From contig NZ_CP101824.1 in NCBI RefSeq assembly GCF_024498195.1, positions 1,116,001 to 1,180,000 of the forward strand: a stretch of 64,000 nt of DNA, in the 5' to 3' direction. Source of the DNA: Halovivax cerinus. GTDB lineage: Archaea; Halobacteriota; Halobacteria; Halobacteriales; Natrialbaceae. Positions 23,949 to 31,524 of the stretch are shown here, one piece after another (the stretch's first letter is position 1; every line of letters begins with the position of its first letter). The notes beneath the pieces were generated by a model. It worked only from the letters and a program-made list of their open reading frames with translations. It was not told the DNA's origin and did no database searches. A program made the position numbers and the translations under genes.

Positions 23949-25154
23949 CTAGAACCCGAAGAGCGGCACGAACCGGAATGTGAGGTAGGCGCCGATGGTC
24001 GAGATGGCCGGGACGACGTTCTGCATGATGATCACGCGGGCGGTCGTCCCAGGGTCGAACAGGTCCGAGGCACGGGGGATGTCGGTGGGTTCCTCCTCGC
24101 CGATCTCCGGCGGCGCCTCGCCCGCCTTCTCCGCTGCCAGTGCGCCGACGGAGACGTGCGTCTCCTCTCCGCGCGCGGCCTCGGACAGTCGCGTCGTCCG
24201 GGTGGCGCGACCCCAGCCGAGGCCGATGATGCTCATCGTGGCGATGACGACGAAACTCGCGGGGACGCCGAGCGAGGAGAGGACGATGACGATGGAGGAA
24301 CTCACGACGGCGACGACGATCGCTGCGGTCAGCGGCAGATTCGTGATGTCGTTGCCCAGCGTGTCGAGCGTGCGGCGGGCGATGGTGAAACAGCCGACGG
24401 CGACCGCGACGGAACCGAGCAGGATCAGCGGGATCATCTCGACCTCGCCGGTCCCGTAGATGGGGGCGATCGCGTTCGCGATGTTGCTCGTCCCCGAGGA
24501 GAAGGCCATCAGACAGCCGATAGCGACGACGACCAGCGCGCCCGTCTTCTCGCGCCGATCGGCCGTCGGTCCGAACTGGATTCGGGGGACGATCCCGTGC
24601 CACGCGATCTGCACCATGAGCTCGTCTTCGTCGTCACTACCCTCGATCGCGATCCAGGCGTTGATCCGCGGGTAGAAGTACCGCCCGATGACGCCGGAGA
24701 CCCAGAAGCCGAGGATCGGGGCGACGATCCACCAGCTGACGATCTCGCCGAGGACGACCCAGTTCACCGCGTCCGTCGCGAACCCAAGCGCGGCGATGGC
24801 GCCGACGGCGGTCATCGACGTCGAGGCCGGGACGCCGGCGTAGTTGCCGACGAACAGGGCCCCGCCGATGAAGAAGAGGACGGCGACGTTCGCCCGCATC
24901 GTGAAGATCCCGGTGTTCGTGACCAGTTCCTCCCCGAGGGTCGTGACGACCTGGGGGCCGATCGTGATAGCGCCGAGGAAGAAGAACACGGCCATGAGGC
25001 CGGCGGCCATCACCTTCGAGATCACGTTCGCGCCGACGGCCGGGCCGAAGGCCGGGCCGGTCGTGGCGCCGCCGATGTTGTACCCGACGAAGACGGCGAC
25101 GCCCAATCCGACGACGAGGAGCGGTTCCAACACGGTATCTATCTCCACCCACAC
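23949..25154 (-). CDS. Inorganic phosphate transporter, PiT family (first copy)
   Basis: A 401-residue membrane protein. It has the PiT repeat signature 'FVGYNIGGATTGPAFGPAVGA' region near the N-terminus (residues 22-42) and the matching 'AFSSGTSNIANAIAPI' in the second half, with the inverted-repeat topology of cation/phosphate symporters. An acidic cytoplasmic loop at about residues 320-370 ('GRATRTTRLSEAARGEE') separates the last two helices. A second PiT gene at 26572-27750 has the same plan, including a 'GLGWGRATR' motif before the loop, so the two are paralogues. No PhoU gene is adjacent. Confidence 0.92.
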   Translation of the reverse strand: MWVEIDTVLEPLLVVGLGVAVFVGYNIGGATTGPAFGPAVGANVISKVMAAGLMAVFFFLGAITIGPQVVTTLGEELVTNTGIFTMRANVAVLFFIGGALFVGNYAGVPASTSMTAVGAIAALGFATDAVNWVVLGEIVSWWIVAPILGFWVSGVIGRYFYPRINAWIAIEGSDDEDELMVQIAWHGIVPRIQFGPTADRREKTGALVVVAIGCLMAFSSGTSNIANAIAPIYGTGEVEMIPLILLGSVAVAVGCFTIARRTLDTLGNDITNLPLTAAIVVAVVSSSIVIVLSSLGVPASFVVIATMSIIGLGWGRATRTTRLSEAARGEETHVSVGALAAEKAGEAPPEIGEEEPTDIPRASDLFDPGTTARVIIMQNVVPAISTIGAYLTFRFVPLFGF

Positions 25155-25305
25155 CGTCCGCTCTCAAAAGAACGTCCATCTGCACTGACCGGGGGCGACG
25201 ACCCTGGGGAATTGCTCGCCTTCGCCGACACGACGATCGCCCGCATCGTTCGCCGACGATCGCCAATCCAGAGGTTTTACCGGGGTACGACGCAAGGTCG
25301 TAGCC

Positions 25306-25974
25306 ATGAACCCGGTCCGCATTGATGCGATCGTCGATCTGACCTACGGCGCCTTGATCGTCCTCTCGATCGGGCTGATCGCCACCGGTGATACGAACGT
25401 CGGCCTCGCGTTCGGGGTCGGCGTCTTCGCCTCGTACGTCGTCCACGTCGTCTGGAAGATGTCCCGATTCGATCCCGACTGGATGACGACCGCCGTCCGC
25501 GAGTCCGTCGAGAAGGAGGTCGGTGCGACGATGGACGAGACGGTGGGAAAAACCGTCGAGGAGACGGTCGAGAAGACTGTCGACGAGAAGGTCGGCGAAA
25601 CGGTCGAAGAGACTGTCGGCGAAACGGTCGAACAGAAAGTCGGCGAAACTGTGGAGGAGACAGTGGAGAAGACGATGGACGAGAAGGTTGGCGAGACGGT
25701 CGAAGAAACGGTTGGTGAAACCGTCGAGCAGAAAGTCGGTGAGACGGTCGAGGAAACGGTCGGGGAGACCGTCGAAGAGACGGTCGGTGAGACGGTCGCC
25801 GAAACCGTCGAGGAGACGGTTCCGGACACCATCGAAGAGGCCGTCGGCGAGCAGATCGAGGAGGTACAGAAGCAGGTCGAGTCGGTCGAGGAGCGTGTCG
25901 ACCGCCGACCACGTGAAGACGAAGTCGAGGAACTGATCGAAGAGACCGCCGAGAACGACGAGGCGCAGGAGTAA
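25306..25974 (+). CDS. Membrane-anchored protein with a strict four-residue repeat
   Basis: A 222-residue protein not recognised as a named family. Residues about 8-27 and 32-50 are two membrane helices. From residue 64 to 184 a Val, Met or Ile recurs at every fourth position without a break, about 31 times, in units such as 'VGETVEET' and 'VEQKVGET'. A larger unit of 32 residues (96 bases) is visible twice. The end (about 185-222) is a more ordinary acidic coiled coil, 'EEVQKQVESVEERV'. A hydrophobic at i+4 throughout predicts a long amphipathic helix whose stripe drifts around the axis, so a right-handed coiled coil or membrane-surface helix is likely. It lies between a PiT transporter and a UspA gene. 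Confidence 0.8.
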   Translation: MNPVRIDAIVDLTYGALIVLSIGLIATGDTNVGLAFGVGVFASYVVHVVWKMSRFDPDWMTTAVRESVEKEVGATMDETVGKTVEETVEKTVDEKVGETVEETVGETVEQKVGETVEETVEKTMDEKVGETVEETVGETVEQKVGETVEETVGETVEETVGETVAETVEETVPDTIEEAVGEQIEEVQKQVESVEERVDRRPREDEVEELIEETAENDEAQE

Positions 25975-26054
25975 CTCGTTCGGTCAGTCGATCGAATCGA
26001 CGCTCGTCGTTCGCGCGTCGGAATCGCGTCCACACCCTCACCGGATCGGTTCGA

Positions 26055-26483
26055 TCACCGGACCGACGTGACGGGGACGGGCGACCGGCGGAACACTTCT
26101 TTCGCGACGCTGCCGACCAGAAATCGCCGTGTGACGTCCGCGCTGTGTTCGCCGTGGCTGCCCATCACGATGACGTCGTAGTCGTCCGCGTCGCGAACGA
26201 TGACTCGCGCCGGATGGCCCAGGCCGACGACGGTGTCGATCTCTCGGTCGTGTTCGGCCGCGATGGTGCGGGCGCGCTCGAGTACGGGGTCGGCGTGTTC
26301 CCGCGACGCTTCGTCAAGATCGGTTTCCAGTGCGAGACTGACTGCGTCGCCCATCAGCATCGATGGCACGCCGACGACCGTGAGGACGGTCACGTCGGCG
26401 TCGGGATGCGTGTCGAGCGCGTACTCGAGGGCTCGCTCGGCCATCTCGGAGTCGTCCATCGGGACGAGGACGCGACCACTCAT
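26055..26483 (-). CDS. Universal stress protein (UspA family)
   Basis: About 142 residues, one UspA domain. 'VLVPMDDSEMAERALEYAL' at the N-terminus and the nucleotide-binding loop 'VMGSHGEHSADVTRRFLVGS' near residues 110-130 define the family. The loop spacing between the second Gly and the final GS is 12 rather than the classical 9, so ATP binding is likely but not certain. The ATG at 26483 gives the usual 'MSGRVLVPMD' start; a GTG nine bases upstream is less likely. It is encoded between two PiT transporters on the same strand as both and may act with them, as UspA domains often do with transporters. Confidence 0.9.
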   Translation of the reverse strand: MSGRVLVPMDDSEMAERALEYALDTHPDADVTVLTVVGVPSMLMGDAVSLALETDLDEASREHADPVLERARTIAAEHDREIDTVVGLGHPARVIVRDADDYDVIVMGSHGEHSADVTRRFLVGSVAKEVFRRSPVPVTSVR

Positions 26484-26571
26484 GCGAGACACAACGTCGA
26501 GCCGATCAATAAGTGCGGGGGTCAGACCTGCCGCGTTCCGGATCGGACGGTGCCACTGTCGCGTGATCGGC

Positions 26572-27750
26572 TCACGCGACGCCGGGGGCGAGTACGAAGA
26601 AGCCGTAGGCCAGAGCGGTCGACATCGTCGGTCCGATTATCCACATCGAGATGTACTTGATGATGGCGCCCGGGTTGAACAGGTCGCGCGCGTCTAGCAC
26701 CTCGCTCCGCTCGGCTTCGCCGATCGGGCGCGGTTCGGCGCCCGCCGTCTCCTCGGCGGTGAGCGCTCCCATCGCGATCTCCGCCTCTCCTGCCCCGCCT
26801 GCGACCGCCTCGCGGACGGTAACCGGTCGGGTCGCCCGGCCCCAGCCGAGCCCGACGATCGTCATGACCGACCCCATCACGAGGCTGATCGGGATGCCCA
26901 TCGACGAGAGGACGGTCGTGATCGTCGAGGCCGTGACCATGACGATCAGCGCTGCGAGCAGGGGAATGTCGCTCAGCTCGCCCCCCACGGACTCCATCGT
27001 TCGGCGGGCGATCGTAAAGCCACCCAGCCCGATCGCCAGCGTCGCGATCAGGATCGCCTGGTTCTCCGGCAGGGCGTCGGACGCGACGAGCGGAGCGACG
27101 GCGTTTGGCACGTTGCTGGCGCCCGCGCTGAAGGCCATATAACAGCCGACGACGAAGACGACGACCGTGCTGACGAACTCGCGTTGCGTCGTGTTCGGTC
27201 CGAGCGCCGGCGTCGGTACCCCGCCGTCGCGTCGGTCGAACGTGAGCAGCGGTCCCGGCGAATTCTCGATGCCCACCCGTCGGTTCAACTCGGGGTAGAC
27301 GTACCGGCCCATCACCGCGCCGACCCAGAAGCCGATGATCGGCGTGACGATCCACCACGAGAGGATCCAGGCGATCGTCTCGTAGTTTAGCGTTCCCGTC
27401 GCCAGTCCGAGCCCGGCGATCGCCCCTACCGTCGTCATCGACGTCGGCACCGGGACGCCGAAGACGTTCGCGACGAGGATGCCGAGACCGATGAAGAAGA
27501 GGACGGCGACGCCCGCCGTGAGCGAGAGTTCACCAGTGACGATGCCCCCGGAGAGCGTGTCCATCACCTCCCGACCGACGGTCCACCCCCCGAGGAAGAC
27601 GAAGACCGTCATCAGTGCCGCCGCCGTCGTCTTCTTCAACAACCCGGCGCCGACCGCTGGCCCCCACGCGATTCCGGTCGAGGAGCCACCGATGTTGAAC
27701 CCGACGAAGAGCGAGGCGATCACACCGACGATCACCACCGTCTCTACCAT
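26572..27750 (-). CDS. Inorganic phosphate transporter, PiT family (second copy)
   Basis: About 392 residues. PiT signatures are 'FVGFNIGGSSTGIAWGPAVGA' region near the N-terminus and 'AFSAGASNVPNAVAPLV' in the second half, with an acidic loop preceded by 'GLGWGRATRPV'. The frame continues to 27798, but the ATG at 27750 ('MVETVVIVGVIASLFVGFN') matches the start of the first copy in spacing. It lies just downstream of the deleted SLC13 gene and just upstream of uspA on the same strand. Both PiT copies retain the key Asn residues of the repeats, so both look functional. Confidence 0.91.
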   Translation of the reverse strand: MVETVVIVGVIASLFVGFNIGGSSTGIAWGPAVGAGLLKKTTAAALMTVFVFLGGWTVGREVMDTLSGGIVTGELSLTAGVAVLFFIGLGILVANVFGVPVPTSMTTVGAIAGLGLATGTLNYETIAWILSWWIVTPIIGFWVGAVMGRYVYPELNRRVGIENSPGPLLTFDRRDGGVPTPALGPNTTQREFVSTVVVFVVGCYMAFSAGASNVPNAVAPLVASDALPENQAILIATLAIGLGGFTIARRTMESVGGELSDIPLLAALIVMVTASTITTVLSSMGIPISLVMGSVMTIVGLGWGRATRPVTVREAVAGGAGEAEIAMGALTAEETAGAEPRPIGEAERSEVLDARDLFNPGAIIKYISMWIIGPTMSTALAYGFFVLAPGVA

Positions 27751-27889
27751 ACTACCGGGAAATGCCGTCCGCCCTGATGTAGGTATTGCCTTTTCCACAG
27801 GCGTCCGCTCCTCGTCGTCAGCAGTCTGGCCGCTACCTGTCGTCCCCAGCCCGGCCGATAATCGCGGCGAGGCGCTCGGCCCGTCGCGG

Positions 27890-28918
27890 TTACACGTCCC
27901 AGATCACCACGATTCCGAGCGTCGTCACGACGGCGAGCACCACCTGCAGCGGGGCGCCAACCCGTGCGAAGTCGCCAAATCGATAGCCGCCGGGACCGTA
28001 GACCATCAGGTTCGTCTGGTAGCCGACGGGCGAGAGAAGTGGCGTCGAGCAGGCGAAGACGACCGCGAGGTCGAAGTCGTAGGGATCCGCACCCAGGCGA
28101 ACGGCCACGTCGAACCCGATCGGGATCATGAGGACGGCACTCGCGTTGTTCGAGCGCAGTTCCGTCAGCAACGCCGTACAGAGATACAGCAGGCCGAGGA
28201 CGAGGACGACGTGCAAATCGCCGACGGCGGCCACCGCGTACCCGGCCAGAAAGGCCGCGGCGCCGGTCACCTCCAGCGCGATACCGAGCGGGATGAGCCC
28301 CGCGAGCAGGACGATCACGCTCCAGTCGACGCCGTCCCAGAGTTCGCGGGGCTCGAGGATGCCGGCGGCGACCATCGCGCCGGCACCGGCGATCGCCGTC
28401 ACGAGGATCGGCTGGACGTCGAGAGCTGCGAGTCCGACGACGCCGGCGACGATTCCGAGCGCGAGGGGGAGCTTCTCACGCCGGTAGGTCGACCGGGTGA
28501 ACTCCTGGGCGACGATGACGTTTCGGTTCCGTCCGAGGCGATCGAGCGCGTCGTAACTCGCCTGGACGAGCAGGGTGTCGCCACCGCGAAGCGGGCGCAG
28601 GTCAATCCGCGTGTTGAACACGTCCGGCCCGAGTCGCAGAGCGAGCACCGTCGCACCGTACCGCTGTCGGAAACTCGTCGATTCGAGCGTCTCTCCGACG
28701 AGATCGCCGTCGGGGGCGACGATCACGCCGAGTGCGGTGACGTCGAGTGGCACCGGCTGGGTGACGAAAAGGACGACTGCGACCACGACGATCGCGACGA
28801 CGACGAGCATCGCCGGCGACAGGGGCGACGGATCGACGGGCTGTGCGGCGAGCGGTCGGGCGTCTACCACCACCGTCCGGGGATCGGGTGCCGCCACCGT
28901 CTGCAAACCAGGGCCCAT
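27890..28918 (-). CDS. SLC13-family permease with RCK_C domain, internally deleted
   Basis: About 342 residues. Residues 37-62 ('LVVVAIVVVAVVLFVTQPVPLDVTALG' region) match the first membrane helix of DASS/SLC13 sodium-anion permeases. At about residue 65 it passes straight into an RCK_C (TrkA-C) domain, 'VIVAPDGDLVGETLESTSFR', and then into the C-terminal membrane half with 'TELRSNNASAVLMIPI' and 'GYQTNLMVYGPGGYRFGDF'. Family members of about 600 residues have the rest of the N-terminal membrane half and another RCK_C domain between these parts. Roughly 250 residues appear to have been lost in frame, so transport is unlikely. The seam is near 28715-28740. Confidence 0.75.
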   Translation of the reverse strand: MGPGLQTVAAPDPRTVVVDARPLAAQPVDPSPLSPAMLVVVAIVVVAVVLFVTQPVPLDVTALGVIVAPDGDLVGETLESTSFRQRYGATVLALRLGPDVFNTRIDLRPLRGGDTLLVQASYDALDRLGRNRNVIVAQEFTRSTYRREKLPLALGIVAGVVGLAALDVQPILVTAIAGAGAMVAAGILEPRELWDGVDWSVIVLLAGLIPLGIALEVTGAAAFLAGYAVAAVGDLHVVLVLGLLYLCTALLTELRSNNASAVLMIPIGFDVAVRLGADPYDFDLAVVFACSTPLLSPVGYQTNLMVYGPGGYRFGDFARVGAPLQVVLAVVTTLGIVVIWDV

Positions 28919-29025
28919 CACAGTCCGCGGACGATGGACGGCCGTGGTCCGTCAGGTGCGTGACTGCGGCGATCCGCCGATCGCGGACCAGCACCCTTAC
29001 TTCGGCGCCGCTCGCCTCCGTACGT

Positions 29026-29757
29026 ATGGACAGTTTCTCCACGTTCGAGGTGATCCCCGCGGTCGATATACAGGACGGCGAGGTCGTGCAACTCGTCCAG
29101 GGCGAGCGCGGCACAGGGAAGCGCTACGGCGACCCCGTCGAGGCGGCCGAACGCTGGATCGACGCGGGCGCCCGGTCGCTGCACCTCGTCGACCTGGACG
29201 GTGCCTTCGAGGGCGAACGGGCGAACGCCGAGACCATCGAGACGCTCGTCGACGCCGTCTCCGTCCCCGTCCAGCTCGGCGGCGGTATCCGCACCGCAGC
29301 GGAAGCCATCTCACTACTCGACCGCGGTGTCGACCGGGTCATCCTCGGAACGGCTGCCGTCGAGAACCCCGATATCGTCCGCGAGATCAGCGAGACGCAC
29401 CCCGACTCGGTCGTGGTGAGCCTCGACGCGAAGGACGGCGAAGTCGTCGTCGAAGGCTGGACCGAGGGGACGGGCCTGACTCCGACCGCAGCGGCCGAGC
29501 GCTACGCTGAACTGGGTGCCGCCGCGATCCTCTTTACGAACGTCGACGTCGAGGGCCGACTCGACGGCATCGCCGCGGCGCCCGTCCGCGAACTCGTCGC
29601 GACGACGGACCTGCCGGTGATCGCCAGCGGTGGCGTCGCGACCCTCGACGACGTCGGGACGCTCCGGGAGGCCGGTGCGGCCGCTGCGGTCGTCGGCAGC
29701 GCACTCTACGAGGGGCGGTTCTCGCTCACCGAGGCGTACGAGTACGTAGACGTGTGA
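29026..29757 (+). CDS. hisA: ProFAR isomerase (histidine biosynthesis)
   Basis: A 243-residue TIM barrel. It isomerises the 5'-phosphoribosylformimino intermediate in histidine biosynthesis. The two catalytic aspartates are Asp14 in 'VIPAVDIQDG' and Asp134 in 'VSLDAKDGEV', and the phosphate loops are 'GGGIRT' and 'IASGGVATLDD'. The ATG at 29026 begins the conserved region; the open frame upstream crosses the divergent permease start and is not used. hisB lies 840 bases downstream, with one divergent small gene between them, so the his genes are dispersed here. hisS at 52.2 kb is not linked. Confidence 0.95.
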   Translation: MDSFSTFEVIPAVDIQDGEVVQLVQGERGTGKRYGDPVEAAERWIDAGARSLHLVDLDGAFEGERANAETIETLVDAVSVPVQLGGGIRTAAEAISLLDRGVDRVILGTAAVENPDIVREISETHPDSVVVSLDAKDGEVVVEGWTEGTGLTPTAAAERYAELGAAAILFTNVDVEGRLDGIAAAPVRELVATTDLPVIASGGVATLDDVGTLREAGAAAAVVGSALYEGRFSLTEAYEYVDV

Positions 29758-30021
29758 CCCCGTAGACGAGTGGCGCTGGCTGGTGGCCGAGTGTCGCGTG
29801 ACGCTCGGGTGGAGCCGAAAGTCGACTACCGAGGCTGGTGACGAAAATTAGGCGTCGACACGACTCGAGCACCGAAGTTGGTGACGGCGCTCTGGCGCCG
29901 AATCTGGAGATAGCGCCCGAGAACCGACGAACACCGACGAGTGAGGGGGAACGCCTCCCGAGTGAGGTGTGGGGCCCAGACGAGCGCGGCCTCGTGGTAC
30001 GAAACCCGCACGTCCCCGGCG

Positions 30022-30285
30022 TCACCGCTGTTTGTGGCCGTGGCCGACGTACAGGGCGGCGACGTTGAGCGCGAGGAGCCCGACGAACGTGAGCGTCGCG
30101 GAGGCGGTCTCGAGCCCGTTGGCCAGCAGGCCGATCTGGGCGAAGGGGAGTCCGATCGCACCCCAGAACGAGAGAGCCTGCAGGGGTGATTTGACGGTGC
30201 GAACGATCGGCGACAGCACGGCATCGAGTTCGCGACCGATCCGGACCAGCGTGCCAGGGACGAGGTGGGAGGACTTCGACGGCAT
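30022..30285 (-). CDS. Small two-helix membrane protein between hisA and hisB
   Basis: About 87 residues with two hydrophobic segments (about 38-56 and 62-78) and a short cytoplasmic tail 'GHGHKQR'. No family is recognised. The frame is open to 30327, but a minus-strand 'CTATAT' near 30328-30336 predicts transcription starting around 30305, so the ATG at 30285 ('MPSKSSHLVPG') is more likely. It is transcribed away from hisB. Confidence 0.65.
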   Translation of the reverse strand: MPSKSSHLVPGTLVRIGRELDAVLSPIVRTVKSPLQALSFWGAIGLPFAQIGLLANGLETASATLTFVGLLALNVAALYVGHGHKQR

Positions 30286-30383
30286 TGTGATCAGTGCTCG
30301 TGAGAACCACGTGTGCTGTACCGTCATATAGACCGACCAATATTGGGGTGGTTTCGCGAAGCTTCACCGTTTTATCCGTCCGT

Positions 30384-30398
30384 TACTATATTTTTTAA
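30384..30398. promoter_or_regulatory. AT-rich promoter-like element upstream of hisB
   Basis: 'actatattttttaac' is the most AT-rich stretch in this interval and contains a good TATA-like core on the plus strand. It lies about 200 bases before the hisB ATG, so it would give a leader of about 180 bases if it is the hisB promoter. A closer alternative is not seen. Confidence 0.3.
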
Positions 30399-30596
30399 CG
30401 CCTTTAGAACCGACGAGACCTTTCAAAACGGATTTTGTGCCACCCTCTGCCGGTCAACCCCGAGTATCGCGCGCTCCACACGCTCTCGCGATCGCGCCCG
30501 GCTCGCTCCAGCCGCGTCGTCTCCGGGCGGCCGGGCGAGCGGGCGGGAGGTGGCGCGAACGGAATCGCCTTGTACGAGCGGGCCCGTGTCTCGGGC

Positions 30597-31187
30597 ATGA
30601 GCGATCGATCCGCGACGGTCTCGCGGGAGACGGCCGAGACGACGATCGAGTGTTCGTTCGCGATAGACGGCGCGGGCGAGGCCGAGGTCGAGACGGGCAT
30701 CGGCTTCTTCGACCACATGCTCTCCGCAGTCGCGACCCACGGTCTGTTCGACCTCTCGGTCGTGTGCGATGGTGACCTCCACGTCGACGACCACCACACC
30801 GTCGAGGACGTCGGCCTCTGCCTCGGCGCCGCGATAGACGAGGCGCTCGGCGACCGTACGGGAATCGTCCGCTTCGCCGACCGCCGGATTCCACTCGACG
30901 AGGCCGTCGCGAGCGTCGTCGTCGACGTCAGCGGCCGCCCGCTCTTTCGCTTCGACGGCGAGTTCTCCCAGGCGTCGGTCGGCGACCTGACGAGCCACAT
31001 GGCGCGACACTTCTGGCGCTCGGTGGCGACCGAGGCCGGCCTCACGATGCACGCCGAAATCGATGGCGAGAACGCCCACCACGAGATCGAGGCGCTGTTC
31101 AAGGCCGCCGCCCGCACGCTCGACGACGCGACACAGATCGACGACCGGCGCGCCGACGCGACGCCGAGTACGAAAGGCGAACTGTAG
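30597..31187 (+). CDS. hisB: Imidazoleglycerol-phosphate dehydratase
   Basis: A 196-residue enzyme of histidine biosynthesis with the duplicated His-rich metal motifs: '[12 protein letters not shown]' and '[14 protein letters not shown]' in the first half, 'TSHMARHFW' and '[12 protein letters not shown]' in the second. These coordinate the two Mn ions of the 24-mer. The length equals that of monofunctional HisB, without a phosphatase domain. The ATG at 30597 starts the conserved domain; the open frame upstream is basic and unlike halophile protein. Confidence 0.95.
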   Translation: MSDRSATVSRETAETTIECSFAIDGAGEAEVETGIGFFDHMLSAVATHGLFDLSVVCDGDLHVDDHHTVEDVGLCLGAAIDEALGDRTGIVRFADRRIPLDEAVASVVVDVSGRPLFRFDGEFSQASVGDLTSHMARHFWRSVATEAGLTMHAEIDGENAHHEIEALFKAAARTLDDATQIDDRRADATPSTKGEL

Positions 31188-31524
31188 GGAGCACTCGCGA
31201 CCGACGAACCGAACCGCACAAATCCTTGCCACGTTACCCGCGTTTCGCGCCGTCGGACCAGGGCGGACGGGTGGGTGTGATACTACTTGACGTATGGGTC
31301 CAAAACGGCTGCCGGTGGCCGTCGACGGACTGGTGGGGACGTGGACGACACACCCCGACCGAGTTCACGATAGCGCCCGATCGACGTTCACGATAGTGCT
31401 CGACCGGTGTTTACGACGGCGCTCGACGGGCTCTTCCGTCGATACGTGTCACGAGGGGCACCGGAACCGCTTCTGACGCCGGGTGCAAGTGGCGGCGAGG
31501 GGGCGACGCCTGCAGAAACCGGCG
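31188..31524. other. Intergenic region between hisB and infB
   Basis: The two genes converge here. No gene is seen in 337 bases. The only structure is a run of three imperfect 23-bp tandem repeats, listed separately. Confidence 0.5.
31363..31431. repeat. Three imperfect 23-bp tandem repeats
   Basis: Copies at 31363-31385, 31386-31408 and 31409-31431 share the pattern GTTcACGAtaGcGCtCGAccg. The first two differ at about five positions and the third is more diverged. The copies abut without spacers and the unit length is not a multiple of three. The repeats lie between the 3' ends of hisB and infB. Confidence 0.55.
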
